Of a DNA stretch of 31,866 bases, positions 15,581 through 23,833 are shown piece after piece; position 1 is the stretch's first letter, and the number at the start of each line of letters is the position of its first letter. A program made the translations under genes and the position numbers. This DNA comes from Actinomycetes bacterium (GTDB lineage: Bacteria; Actinomycetota; Thermoleophilia; Solirubrobacterales; Solirubrobacteraceae): contig JAEYAL010000361.1 of NCBI GenBank assembly GCA_023404805.1, positions 1 through 31,866 on the forward strand, in the 5' to 3' direction. The notes under the pieces were generated by a model. The model was given only the letters and a program-made list of their open reading frames with translations, did not search any database and was not told the DNA's origin.

Positions 15581-16456
15581 GTGCCCTGGCCGATCGACGA
15601 CCCGGCGCTGATCGAGCGACTCACGCTCAGCGACGACGCCTTCGCGGCGATGACCGGCGGGTTCGTCGACGCGCTGGAGCTGCCGCCCTGCGACGAGGCG
15701 TTCTACGAGCGGGCGATCGCCTATCCGTGGTCGCGGCCGGCTGGGTCGTACGCCCTCGACGGCGACGCGGTGCTGCCGCTCGACCCGGAACGTGCCGCGG
15801 CGATCGGCCTGGCGTCCCGCGTGCCGCTGCTGGCGATCGGCTCCAACGGCGCGCCGTCGACGCTGGTCCGCAAGTTCGCGCATCTGCCGCCGCAGGAGCG
15901 CCGGCTCATCGTCGTCGCGGGGCACCTGCGCGGTTACGACGTCGGCCCGGCCGCGCGCGTCACGCCCTATGGCTCATTGCCCGCGACGCTCTTCCCGAGC
16001 CCCGGGACCGCCGTCCGCGCGAGCGTCCTGTGGGTGACGCGGGTGCAGCTGGCGATGCTGACCTGGAGCGAGATGAGCTACTCCATCGGCTGGCTCGCGC
16101 CCGCGGCGTTCGAGGCCGACGCGCCGGAGTCCGAGACCGGGGCGCCGGCGGTGACCCAGGCGCTGGTCTATGTGTCCCGCTGGGGGACGCTGACCGACGG
16201 TGCCGGGGCGCCGCTTGCGCTCGAGGCGCTGGCAGCGGCGGGTCGGACCGCCGCGGCGTGGTCGCAGGAGGACCTGCTCGACCTCCTCGCCGAGCAGGCG
16301 GGCACGGGCGCGGCTGATGGCCGGGAGCTGCTCGCGCAGCTCTGCGCGACGCCAGGCGAGTTCATGCGGGCACTGCACCCGTGGCTGACGGCGCGCAGCG
16401 CGCTCTTCGCGACCGGTGCGTGGCATCCGTATCCGGCGGAGCCGCCCGGCGCCTGA
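15581..16456 (+). CDS. Possible GGCT-fold (gamma-glutamylcyclotransferase-like) protein
   Basis: 291 residues, soluble. The centre has AIGSNGAPSTLVRKF, close to the YGSN/xGSN substrate loop of the GGCT/AIG2 fold. HLRGYDVGPAARVTPYGSLP and a later WSEMSYSIGWL follow, in the place where GGCT proteins carry a catalytic Glu (here the Glu of WSE). The family either cyclises gamma-glutamyl amines or has unknown roles. The N-terminal 80 residues and C-terminal 80 residues are not recognised. The GTG start lies 15 bases after the phosphatase stop, which suggests joint expression. The assignment rests on motif resemblance only; an uncharacterised actinobacterial family is the alternative. Confidence 0.45.
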   Translation: MPWPIDDPALIERLTLSDDAFAAMTGGFVDALELPPCDEAFYERAIAYPWSRPAGSYALDGDAVLPLDPERAAAIGLASRVPLLAIGSNGAPSTLVRKFAHLPPQERRLIVVAGHLRGYDVGPAARVTPYGSLPATLFPSPGTAVRASVLWVTRVQLAMLTWSEMSYSIGWLAPAAFEADAPESETGAPAVTQALVYVSRWGTLTDGAGAPLALEALAAAGRTAAAWSQEDLLDLLAEQAGTGAADGRELLAQLCATPGEFMRALHPWLTARSALFATGAWHPYPAEPPGA

Positions 16457-16572
16457 GCTGCGGCCCCTCGCGCGTATGCCCCGCAGTGGGCAACCGGCAA
16501 CCTGGCCCGCGCTGACCAGCTCCATCGCACCACAACTCCCGAAATCAACTCGCTTCGGCGCGTCGCGGCCTC

Positions 16573-16578
16573 TACCCT
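16573..16578 (+). promoter_or_regulatory. -10 element of the DUF3089 gene
   Basis: TACCCT lies seven bases before the GTG at 16586; no ribosome binding site separates them. Leaderless pattern, the same as at 23924. Confidence 0.45.
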
Positions 16579-16585
16579 TGGGCGC

Positions 16586-17845
16586 GTGTCCCAAGCTGCT
16601 CGACCGGTCCTGCGCGCCTTCGCGGCGGTCGCCGCGGCCATCGCCGGGCTGACCTCGCCCGCCGGCGCCGCTGCGGCGCAGCCGCCCAAGCCCGCTCCGG
16701 ACCTCACAGCGCCGCTGCTGCGCGCCGACCCGACGCCCCCGACGTCGCTGCCGACCGTCTGGGGCTGCCGACCCGGAATGACCCCGAACCCGTGCGAGCA
16801 GGACGGTGCGACGACCGTGCTGAAGTCGACGCAGTCGCAGCCGCGGGTCGTCGACCATGTGGAACCCGCCCCCGCGGCGGCGCCGGCGCCGGCCATCGAC
16901 TGCTTCTACGTGTACGGCACCGTGACGGGAGCGACGGGCGTCAACGCGCCGCGCCACACCGAGCGCGCGGTCGACGACATCCTGCGCTGGAGCACCGGCC
17001 GGCTCGGCCGCACGTGCCGCGTCTTCGCGCCGATCTACCGCCAGCTCCCGGCGCTGTCCGGAATCGGCGTGGAGATGGCGCTCGGCCGCACGTACTCGTC
17101 GCGGGCCCAGAACACCGCCTTCTCCGACGTGCTCGGGGCGTGGCGCGACTACCTCGCCCACGACAACCAGGGCCGCGGCGTCCTGATCATCGGCCACTCC
17201 CAAGGCGCAGCGATGCTGATGCGGCTGATGGAGCGCGAGGTCGACCGCAACGCGGCAGCTCGCGCCAAGCTCGTCGGCGCGTTCCTGATCGGCGCGAACG
17301 TGGCGGTGAAGCAGGGCCAACGGCTCGGCGGCAACTTCGCCTACCTCCCGACCTGCGCGCAGGCCGGCGAGTACGGGTGCGTCGTCGCCTACTCGTCGTT
17401 CACGACTGCGCCCGGCGGCACGGCGATGTTCGGCCGCCTCGGGCCGCTCAACAAGATCTTCGGGGCGCAGTACCGGCTGCCGTACGTGCCCGCCTGCACC
17501 AGTCCGACCGAGCTGGCTGGCGACGGCGAGACCGTCCGCCCGGTGCTCCGCGGCGCCGCGCCGTCCGGCGGCGAGGGCGACACCGACCGCCAGTTCTGGA
17601 ACGGCCGCCGCGCGACCGCGCCGACGGCGTGGGTCGTCCCAGCCGACCGGCTGACCGCTCGCTGCCGCGTCACCCCGACGACCTCGGCGCTGATGATCCG
17701 CCGCGGCGCGTCGACCCAGCTGCCGACGGCTGTGCCGTGGGCCGACTGGGGCCTCCACGTGCGCGAGCTCGCCTTGACGATGGGCAACTTGGAGCGCATC
17801 GCCCAGCTCCAGGCGGCGGCCTGGCTCGCCGACCACCCCGGCTGA
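16586..17845 (+). CDS. Secreted DUF3089 alpha/beta hydrolase
   Basis: 419 residues. The N-terminus (VLRAFAAVAAAIAGLTSPAGAAAAQ) is a Sec-type signal peptide with cleavage near residue 30-35. The DUF3089 family features are present in order: VWGCRPGMTPNPC, DCFYVYGTV, RVFAPIYRQ and the lipase-type nucleophile elbow GHSQG (203-207, Ser205). Six or more cysteines in the exported part suggest disulphides. The family is thought to hydrolyse esters or lipids; no substrate is known for this protein. The start rests on a leaderless -10 at 16573. It is followed 45 bases later by the toxin-antitoxin unit, which has its own promoter. Confidence 0.8.
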   Translation: MSQAARPVLRAFAAVAAAIAGLTSPAGAAAAQPPKPAPDLTAPLLRADPTPPTSLPTVWGCRPGMTPNPCEQDGATTVLKSTQSQPRVVDHVEPAPAAAPAPAIDCFYVYGTVTGATGVNAPRHTERAVDDILRWSTGRLGRTCRVFAPIYRQLPALSGIGVEMALGRTYSSRAQNTAFSDVLGAWRDYLAHDNQGRGVLIIGHSQGAAMLMRLMEREVDRNAAARAKLVGAFLIGANVAVKQGQRLGGNFAYLPTCAQAGEYGCVVAYSSFTTAPGGTAMFGRLGPLNKIFGAQYRLPYVPACTSPTELAGDGETVRPVLRGAAPSGGEGDTDRQFWNGRRATAPTAWVVPADRLTARCRVTPTTSALMIRRGASTQLPTAVPWADWGLHVRELALTMGNLERIAQLQAAAWLADHPG

Positions 17846-17855
17846 CTTGTCGTCT

Positions 17856-17891
17856 TTGACGCGTAGGATGACGTGTCCTACAATTGCGTCA
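17856..17891 (+). promoter_or_regulatory. Promoter with embedded operator of the RES/Xre unit
   Basis: TTGACG (17856-17861), a 17-base spacer and TACAAT (17879-17884) make a near-consensus promoter. Its +1 would fall on or beside the ATG at 17891. The spacer and -10 contain GTAGGA-N7-TCCTAC (17863-17881), flanked by TGACGC (17857-17862) and GCGTCA (17886-17891). The whole promoter is thus one interrupted palindrome, as expected for repression by the antitoxin complex. Confidence 0.7.
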
Positions 17892-18478
17892 TGTCAGTCA
17901 AACGCAAGCTCGAATCGTCGCGGTCACCTCACGCCGAGCTGCGCGCCGCGCTCGAACAGTCCTTGCGCGCGATCGACGAGCTTGCCGCCGGCGTCCCAGC
18001 GCCCTCACCGGCAGAACTGGCGTTTATCGAGACCGTCCGCGAAACCCTCGGCGACGAGCGCCGGCTCACCCCGGAAGCCGCTCGGCGGGGCGCCCTGTTG
18101 GCGATCGCTTCACAAGCGTGGGACGACGCATTCGACGGCCTGCTCGACTCCGCCGACGTCCGCGAACTCCTCGGTCTGCGGTCCAGGCAGGCAGTCGACG
18201 CGCGGCTGAAGGCCCACGCGCTGATTGGGCTCCAGGACCAGGCCGGCCGGTGGCGGTTTCCAGCGTTCCAGTTCGATGGCCCCGCCGTCACGACTCCGCT
18301 CGTCGATGCGTACTGGGGCGTGATCGCCGGCCTTGAACCATGGGCCGCGGCGTCGTGGTGCGTGAGCGCCCATGACGATCTCGACGGCCTGTCGCCTCGA
18401 CAATGGATCGCCGAGCACGGCGATCAAGACCGGTTGAACCTCGTTGTGGATCGCGACGCCGCACGGCTGTCGCAGTGA
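17891..18478 (+). CDS. Xre/MbcA/ParS-type antitoxin
   Basis: 195 residues. The centre has a helix-turn-helix (SADVRELLGLRSRQAVDARL) followed by GRWRFPAFQF, a pattern seen in antitoxins of RES toxins. The C-terminus (PLVDAYWGVIAGLEPWAAA, LDGLSPRQWIAEHGD) matches the toxin-binding Xre/MbcA/ParS domain, which plugs the toxin's NAD+ site. The N-terminal 80 residues are helical and unassigned. The ATG is chosen because a strong promoter ends 6 bases upstream; a GTG at 17873 lies inside that promoter. The stop overlaps the toxin start by four bases, coupling expression. It probably represses its own promoter through the palindrome there. Confidence 0.75.
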   Translation: MSVKRKLESSRSPHAELRAALEQSLRAIDELAAGVPAPSPAELAFIETVRETLGDERRLTPEAARRGALLAIASQAWDDAFDGLLDSADVRELLGLRSRQAVDARLKAHALIGLQDQAGRWRFPAFQFDGPAVTTPLVDAYWGVIAGLEPWAAASWCVSAHDDLDGLSPRQWIAEHGDQDRLNLVVDRDAARLSQ

Positions 18479-19056
18479 CCGACGCCGCCGCCGCCATTCT
18501 CACGCTGCCGACCGCCACGATCGTGGCAGGCACGCCGCTCCCACGCATCCACCGCGAGCACCGTGACGCGTGGCACTTCAGCCGCAGCGGATCCGGGCGC
18601 TTCGACCCAGTGGCGGCGTCCGATCCGGCGATCGGCGCGTGTTATCTCGCTGACGACGCCCTTGGCGCCTTCGTCGAGGTCTACCGCCGGATGGGCGCGA
18701 TCTCTGAGGCTGACCTTGCGACGCGGCGCATCTCCACGCTGTCGCTGAGTCGCGACCTCGTGCTCGTCGACCTGACCGACCGCGCAGCGCTGCTCGCCGG
18801 ATCCGATACGTCCGCCCTGTCGTCGAGCTGGGACTACCGCGAACCGCAAGCATTCGCATCGGCTGTCGCCGACGCTGGCCGCGACGGCGTCAGATACTTC
18901 GCGCGACATGACCCCGCCAAACGGCTGTGCTGCAACGCGATCCTTGCCCGCACGGACGACCAATCGCTGAGCCGGGCGAGCAGCAGCGAGATCTCCGAGC
19001 CGCTGCGGCGGGCCGCAGCGACGGCCTTCGGCTACAAGATCCTGCCGGTCCCGTGA
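18475..19056 (+). CDS. RES-domain toxin
   Basis: 193 residues. RES toxins destroy NAD+ (MbcT is a NAD+ phosphorylase), stopping growth unless held by their antitoxin. The core reads HFSRSGSGRFD (Arg42), then GACYLADDALGAFVEVY (Glu68), then a serine near 129 in AFASAVADAG. Spacing and identity fit the Arg-Glu-Ser triad that names the family. The GTG start overlaps the antitoxin stop as GTGA, so the toxin is made only from the coupled message. It is convergent with the GNAT gene, with only 19 bases between stops. Confidence 0.8.
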   Translation: MTDAAAAILTLPTATIVAGTPLPRIHREHRDAWHFSRSGSGRFDPVAASDPAIGACYLADDALGAFVEVYRRMGAISEADLATRRISTLSLSRDLVLVDLTDRAALLAGSDTSALSSSWDYREPQAFASAVADAGRDGVRYFARHDPAKRLCCNAILARTDDQSLSRASSSEISEPLRRAAATAFGYKILPVP

Positions 19057-19075
19057 GCGGAGCGGCAGAGACCGG

Positions 19076-19702
19076 TCAGCGGTCGCTGGCGAGCCGCGAC
19101 CAGACGACGACGTCGGGCCGCTTGCCCTTGCGCGACTCGTAGCTGCGCAGCGTGCCTTCCTCGGTGAAGCCGGCCGCGCGGGCGACCGAGAGCGACGCGG
19201 TGTTGTCGGCGTCGATACGCAGCTCGATGCGCTCCAGCGGAAGCGCCGCCAGCGCCCAGTCGGCGATCAGCCGCGCCGCTGCGGGGGCGGCGCCGCGGCC
19301 GCGCGCCTGCGGCGCGACCCAGTAGCCGACTTCGGCGCGGGCATCGTCCCAGTCGATGCGCAGCAGCGACGCGCTGCCGAGCAGCTTGCCGCTCGCCGAG
19401 CCGCGACCGCCATTCGGGGACCCGCTGCCAGCATCGCTCGCGGACCCGCCGGCGCCGCCACCGCCGGCGCCCGCCTCAGCGATCACGAACCCCAGCTCCT
19501 CGCCGCGCGCGGCGGCCTGGTCGAGCCCATGGACGAAGACCCGCAGCTCCGCGAGGGTCTGCCCGTCGGGCACATGCGTGAACGCGAGGATCGCCGGATC
19601 CTGGGTCGCTTCCCAGGCCGGCCTCAGATCGGCGTCAGCCCACGGCCGCAGCACGATCCCACCGCCGGCGAGCGGCGGATCCGGATACTGCAGCGGCGGC
19701 AT
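19076..19702 (-). CDS. GNAT-family N-acetyltransferase with a Gly/Ser-rich insert
   Basis: 208 residues, RimJ/RimL type. The N-terminal strand IVLRPWADADLRPAWEATQDP and the C-terminal motifs (VGYWVAPQARGRGAAPAAARL, LRIDADNTASLSVARAAGF) are typical. Between the strands FVIAEAG and LLGSASLL lies an insert of about 30 residues made almost only of Gly, Ala, Ser and Asn, which normal family members do not need. The start is supported by TACGGT seven bases before the ATG; no ribosome binding site is seen. It lies 34 bases after the P450 stop on the same strand, so it may be read from both its own promoter and the P450 operon. Substrate unknown. Confidence 0.8.
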   Translation of the reverse strand: MPPLQYPDPPLAGGGIVLRPWADADLRPAWEATQDPAILAFTHVPDGQTLAELRVFVHGLDQAAARGEELGFVIAEAGAGGGGAGGSASDAGSGSPNGGRGSASGKLLGSASLLRIDWDDARAEVGYWVAPQARGRGAAPAAARLIADWALAALPLERIELRIDADNTASLSVARAAGFTEEGTLRSYESRKGKRPDVVVWSRLASDR

Positions 19703-19709
19703 GCGCGGG

Positions 19710-19715
19710 ACCGTA
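19710..19715 (-). promoter_or_regulatory. -10 element of the GNAT gene
   Basis: TACGGT on the minus strand lies seven bases before the ATG at 19702, within the 34-base gap after the P450 gene. Leaderless pattern. Confidence 0.4.
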
Positions 19716-19736
19716 CCGGCACACGCGCCCAGCCAG

Positions 19737-21086
19737 CTACCGGCGGTGCAGACGGACCCGCCCGCCGTGGCGCGGGGCGGTGGCCACGCCGCGCCACTTC
19801 CAGCGCTCAGCGGGCGCCGTGGTCGGCTCGAGCGTGACGCGCTGCAGCAAGGTGCGCAGGACGACGTCCATCTCCATGTGGGCGAAGGTCGCGCCGATAC
19901 AGCGCCGCACGCCGCCCCCGAACGGGACCCACGAGTACGTGTCGGGCAGCTTGTCGAGGAAACGCTCGGGCCGGAAGCTGTGCGGGTCCTCGAAGAGGCG
20001 CGGATCGAAGTGCATGAGCGCCGCCGCCTGAGCGAGCAACACACCGCGCGGCACGGTGTAACCGCCGATCTCGTAGGGCCGCATGGTGACGCGGCCCGCG
20101 AAGAAGATCACCGGCCTCACCCGCTGCACCTCGCGGATCGTCGCGTCGCGGTAGGACTTGCTCTCGCCCGCGTCGATCTCAGCGACGAGCTTGTCGAGCT
20201 TGTCCGGGTTGCGGGTCAGCCGTTCGACGGCCCAGCTCAGCTGGTGGGCCGTCGTCTCGTGGCCGGCGGCGAGCATCGTGACGAGCTGGTCGCGGATCTC
20301 CGCGTTCGTCATCAGCGAGCCGTCGGTGTGGGTCGCCTGCACGAGCGACGCCAGGATGTCGGGCCGGTCCTCGAGCTGCGGGTCGGCTTTGGCCTTCGCG
20401 ATCAACCGGTCGAGGATCTCGTCGATCCGGGCCCGCAGCCGCAGGAAGCGCCCCCACGGGCTGAACGGTCCGAGGTCGTGGTGGAGCTGCGGGAACGACG
20501 CGAGCCGCGACCCCTGCTCGGTCCACGGGGGAAGCAGCTGCTCGAGCTCGTCGAAGTCGCGGCCGGTCGCGCCGAAGACCGCGCGCAGGATCGCCCGCAG
20601 CGTGATGGTCTGCATCGCGTCGCTGATGGCGAACTCGCGGCCCTGCGGAAACTGGTCGATCTGCTCGATCGCGATCTCTTCGATCGTCGACTCGTAGGCC
20701 TTCATCCGCTGGCCCTTGAACGGCGGCAGCAGGAGTTTGCGCTGCTCCAGGTGCAGGTCCTCGTCGATGCCGAGCAGCGAGTTCGACCCGAGGATCCACC
20801 TGAGCGGGCTCTGGTCGCCGGCGTGGAGCACCTTCGGGTCGGCCTTGAAGACCTGCTTGGCGAGGTCCGGATTGGCGACGATCACCATCCGCCGGTAACC
20901 GGCGATGTTGAGCGTGAAGAGGTCGCCGTACTTCGCGCGGTGCCGGGCGAGGTACTCGCGCTGGCGCAGGACGATGCCGAGCGTCTGCCAGGCCAGCGGC
21001 GAGGTCGGTCCCGGCGGATAGCGGGTCGGATCAGCGTTGCCGGCCTCGGCGGTTGGCGCCACCGGCGGCGGGGCGACGGCGCTCAT
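19737..21086 (-). CDS. Cytochrome P450
   Basis: 449 residues, soluble. P450 landmarks are all present: the proline-rich start (RYPPGPTSP), the I-helix oxygen-binding motif AGHETTA (His276 in the usual Glu/Gln-Thr region), the ExxR motif EVQR, FRPERF, and the haem loop FGGGVRRCIG with the cysteine ligand Cys396. The wording resembles bacterial class I P450s related to CYP4/CYP102-type families that hydroxylate fatty or hydrophobic substrates; the substrate is not predictable. No ferredoxin or reductase is next to it, so partners are elsewhere. The ATG overlaps the hydrolase TGA (ATGA), so both are one operon under the palindromic operators at 22072-22116. Confidence 0.95.
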   Translation of the reverse strand: MSAVAPPPVAPTAEAGNADPTRYPPGPTSPLAWQTLGIVLRQREYLARHRAKYGDLFTLNIAGYRRMVIVANPDLAKQVFKADPKVLHAGDQSPLRWILGSNSLLGIDEDLHLEQRKLLLPPFKGQRMKAYESTIEEIAIEQIDQFPQGREFAISDAMQTITLRAILRAVFGATGRDFDELEQLLPPWTEQGSRLASFPQLHHDLGPFSPWGRFLRLRARIDEILDRLIAKAKADPQLEDRPDILASLVQATHTDGSLMTNAEIRDQLVTMLAAGHETTAHQLSWAVERLTRNPDKLDKLVAEIDAGESKSYRDATIREVQRVRPVIFFAGRVTMRPYEIGGYTVPRGVLLAQAAALMHFDPRLFEDPHSFRPERFLDKLPDTYSWVPFGGGVRRCIGATFAHMEMDVVLRTLLQRVTLEPTTAPAERWKWRGVATAPRHGGRVRLHRR

Positions 21087-22048
21087 GACGCGGCGCCGGT
21101 CGGCTCAGCGTCGGCTTGGGCCTCTGGCGCGGCGCTGCCCATGGCGGCGGCGTCGGCCTCAGCCGCGTGCGCGGCGATCATCGCGGCGATGCGGCCCCGC
21201 ACCGGCAGCGGCAGGTCGTGCCCCATGCCGGGGATGGTCTCCAGCCGGGCGCCCGGGATCGCCTTCGCGGTCGCGGCGCCGCCCGTCGCGTTGACCATCC
21301 GGTCGTCGTCGCCGTGGATCACGAGCGTCGGCGCCGTGATCGTCGCCACCTCGCGGGTCCGGCTGCCCGACTTCATGATCGCGGCGATCTGGCGGGCCGG
21401 GCCCTCTGGGTCGTGCGCGCGGTCGAAGGCGCGCTCGCCCTGCAGGCGCGTGAAGGCCTCGTCGAACGGGTAGCCGCGCGAGCCGACATGCCGGAACATC
21501 GCGACGTGACGGTCGACAGCGGCCTTGCGCGAGCGGGCTGGCCGCTGCGCGAGCCGCAACCAAGTCGAGCGCGCGGGCTGGCCGACCTTGCCGGAGCCGG
21601 TCGTCGACATGATCGACGTGAGGCTGCGGACCTTGCCCGCGTGGCGAGCCGCGAGCGTCTGGGCGATCATCCCACCCATCGACAGCCCGACGACGTGCAC
21701 CGGGCCGACGCCGAGCTCGTCGATCAGGTTGGCGGTGTCCTGCGTCATGTCGCCGAGGTCGTACTGGCGCGCGTCGAACCGGCGCCGCACGAACTGCACT
21801 GGGCTGGGCGCGGGCACGTCAACCCGCGACGAGAGGCCGATGTCGCGGTTGTCGAACCGGATGACGTGGAACTGCTCGGCAAGCGGCTCGACGAGCTCAT
21901 CGGGCCAGGCGATGTGCTGCATCGCGAGGCCGTGGATCAGCAGCAAGGGCGGGGCGCTCGGATCGCCGGCGGTCTGGACGCACAGCTCGATACCGCGGCC
22001 GACGTCGACCATCCGCTCGGCGGCTTGCTCCGAAGTGTCCGTGCTCAT
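21083..22048 (-). CDS. Alpha/beta-fold hydrolase
   Basis: 321 residues. The fold is shown by LLLIHGLAMQHIAW (oxyanion region), FDNRDIGLSS, the nucleophile elbow GLSMGG (Ser123), the acid in IHGDDDRM and the histidine in GMGHDLP. This is the esterase/lactonase/peroxidase group with the RDxGxS motif. The C-terminus has an Ala/Glu-rich tail of about 25 residues. The start is set by AAGGAG five bases upstream, one of the few clear ribosome binding sites here. It is the first gene of the hydrolase-P450 operon and may act on the P450 substrate or product; that is inference from operon structure. Confidence 0.9.
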   Translation of the reverse strand: MSTDTSEQAAERMVDVGRGIELCVQTAGDPSAPPLLLIHGLAMQHIAWPDELVEPLAEQFHVIRFDNRDIGLSSRVDVPAPSPVQFVRRRFDARQYDLGDMTQDTANLIDELGVGPVHVVGLSMGGMIAQTLAARHAGKVRSLTSIMSTTGSGKVGQPARSTWLRLAQRPARSRKAAVDRHVAMFRHVGSRGYPFDEAFTRLQGERAFDRAHDPEGPARQIAAIMKSGSRTREVATITAPTLVIHGDDDRMVNATGGAATAKAIPGARLETIPGMGHDLPLPVRGRIAAMIAAHAAEADAAAMGSAAPEAQADAEPTGAAS

Positions 22049-22071
22049 CGCTGCTCCTTGCCCAAACAGAC

Positions 22072-22116
22072 GCTCGGTACATCGACGTACCGAGCATGCG
22101 GTACGACACTGTACCG
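22072..22116. promoter_or_regulatory. Two matching palindromic operators of the hydrolase-P450 operon
   Basis: Two copies of CGGTAC-N6-GTACCG occur at 22075-22092 and 22099-22116, centred 24 bases apart. The first extends to 9-bp perfect arms (22072-22095). The arrangement is typical of a dimeric repressor such as a TetR protein binding twice on one face of the helix. Confidence 0.8.
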
Positions 22117-22135
22117 GCTGCGGCGGAGCCGTCAA
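22108..22135 (-). promoter_or_regulatory. Promoter of the hydrolase-P450 operon
   Basis: On the minus strand TTGACG (22135-22130), a 16-base spacer and TACAGT (22113-22108). The -10 lies inside the upstream operator copy and the other copy sits just after the expected start near 22101, so a bound protein would block initiation. The leader before the ATG is about 50 bases and contains a good ribosome binding site. Confidence 0.6.
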
Positions 22136-22240
22136 CCCCGCTGGACGAGCGGCACGGCTCCGGCCTCACCACCGAACGCTGGCGCTGAACCCGGAGCGCT
22201 GGACAGCCCACGCGCCTCAGCTGGGCGGATCAGCCCGGCG

Positions 22241-23785
22241 TCAGCCCGCCGGATCGGCAGGCGGCGCGACGATCTCGGCGAGCACCGAGCCCTCGCCCGC
22301 CAGCAGCTCCAGCAGGATCCGCTGGACGACCTCGAGCACGTCGGCCTCGGGCGCGACACTCGCCGCGAAGCCCGAGAGGTACAGCAGGTTCTTGAAGAAG
22401 AGGACGAGCTCCTTCGGCATCCGGAAGCCGTTGCTCGCGAGGACGACGATCAGCTTGCCGAGCGTCAGGCCGAGCTCCTCGAAGGTGACGGCGCCGGCCT
22501 CGCGGGCATCGATCGCGTCCATCTCGGCCTGCAGGTCCTTGACCATCTTGGCCACGTCGGCGTCCGGGTCGATCGCGCCGAAGGTCTTCATCGCCTCCAC
22601 CTGCGCCGCCGCATCGCTCGCGGCGAAGGCCGCCAGGAACTGGACCAGGCCCGCGCGCTGGGCTGCGTCGAGGCGCCCGGCGATGCCGAAGTCGACGAGC
22701 GAAAACGCGTCCTTGTCGACGTCGATGAGGACGTTGCCCGCATGCAGGTCGCCATGGAACATCCCGTAGAGCAGCGTCGCTTCGAGCACGCCCTTGATAC
22801 CCCGGTAGAAGAGGTCGTCGCCGTCGACCGGCGCCTCGGCCGGCAGCTTGGCGTAGGACACGCCCGGCAGGAACTCCATCACGAGCACGCGCGAGGTGAC
22901 CATGCCTGGGATCGGCCGCGGCGCGAACATCGTGTCGGCGCCGAGGTCTTCGAGCACGGCGCTCGACTCGACGAGGTTGGCCGCCTCCAAGCGGAAGTCG
23001 AGCTCCTGCAGGGCGAGCTGCGCGAACAGCTCGACGAAGCCGCGCACGTTCGCCGAGCGCGCCGCGGGGTGCAGCCGTTCGGCGGCCGCCGCGGCGATCG
23101 CGAGCGTTTCGATATCAGCGCGGAACTTCGCCCGCAGACGCGGGCGGCGGACCTTCACGACGACCTCGGTGCCGTCGTCGAGGCGTCCGCGGTGCACCTG
23201 GCCGATCGAGCCTGCGGCGAGCGGTTCGTCGTCGAGCCACACCAGGCGGGCGCGGGCCTGCGCGCTGAGCTCGTGGTCGATCACCTTCTGCGCGACGCCC
23301 GGCCGCAGCGGCGGCGCTTCGTCGCGGCACCACGCGAACGCCTGCACCCATTCTTCGGGCAGCAGGCCGTGCGCCGTCGCGATGAACTGGCCGAGCTTGA
23401 TGTAGGCCGGGCCGCCGGCCCGCACGAGCTTCTCGACGCGGTCGAGCGTGTCCTGCGAGGAGCTCGGGGGCGCGATCCGCAGGCCGAGTGCGGCGGCCGC
23501 GGCCGCGAGCAGCGCGAACGGCGCATCGGGCGCTGCCGTCGAGAACATCCGCCAGCCCGTCGAGGCGAGCGAGGCGACCGTGTCATGCCAGATCCGCGGC
23601 GTCGCGAGGTCGCGGGCATCGCGGGCGACGGTGCGGCGCTGGCCGACCGCGTCGGCGCTCCAGCGCAGCGCCTGCTCGGTCAGACCGGGGATCTCGGCGA
23701 GCCGCTGCGACTGCGTGATGAGCACGTCGGGGCGCGGCAGCGGCGGCGGAGTCTGGCCCTTGGGACGGGGAGCAGCGTCAACCAT
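22241..23785 (-). CDS. ABC1/UbiB-family atypical kinase
   Basis: About 514 residues. Family-specific motifs are intact: KLGQ in YIKLGQFIATA (the KxGQ inhibitory helix), the Ala-rich loop AAGSIGQVHRG, VVVKVRRP (ATP-binding Lys), ELDFRLEAANL, HGDLHAGN (catalytic loop) and VDFGIAG (metal-binding DFG). These proteins are ATPases/kinases that support ubiquinone or other isoprenoid-lipid metabolism. Actinobacteria use menaquinone, so the role is open. A hydrophobic stretch near 95-110 and a C-terminal hydrophobic region could touch the membrane. The ATG at 23785 is preferred; a GTG at 23803 adds six residues. It lies 192 bases upstream of the hydrolase gene on the same strand and may share its regulator. 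Confidence 0.9.
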   Translation of the reverse strand: MVDAAPRPKGQTPPPLPRPDVLITQSQRLAEIPGLTEQALRWSADAVGQRRTVARDARDLATPRIWHDTVASLASTGWRMFSTAAPDAPFALLAAAAAALGLRIAPPSSSQDTLDRVEKLVRAGGPAYIKLGQFIATAHGLLPEEWVQAFAWCRDEAPPLRPGVAQKVIDHELSAQARARLVWLDDEPLAAGSIGQVHRGRLDDGTEVVVKVRRPRLRAKFRADIETLAIAAAAAERLHPAARSANVRGFVELFAQLALQELDFRLEAANLVESSAVLEDLGADTMFAPRPIPGMVTSRVLVMEFLPGVSYAKLPAEAPVDGDDLFYRGIKGVLEATLLYGMFHGDLHAGNVLIDVDKDAFSLVDFGIAGRLDAAQRAGLVQFLAAFAASDAAAQVEAMKTFGAIDPDADVAKMVKDLQAEMDAIDAREAGAVTFEELGLTLGKLIVVLASNGFRMPKELVLFFKNLLYLSGFAASVAPEADVLEVVQRILLELLAGEGSVLAEIVAPPADPAG

Positions 23786-23833
23786 TGGCGGAGGATGGCA
23801 CACGAACCTACACAGGTGTAAGTACGTGCGTCA

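Noticed and set aside
21116..23821. 900-codon open frame opposite the hydrolase and ABC1 kinase
   Set aside because: Antisense shadow of two clearly recognised genes; no domain is visible.
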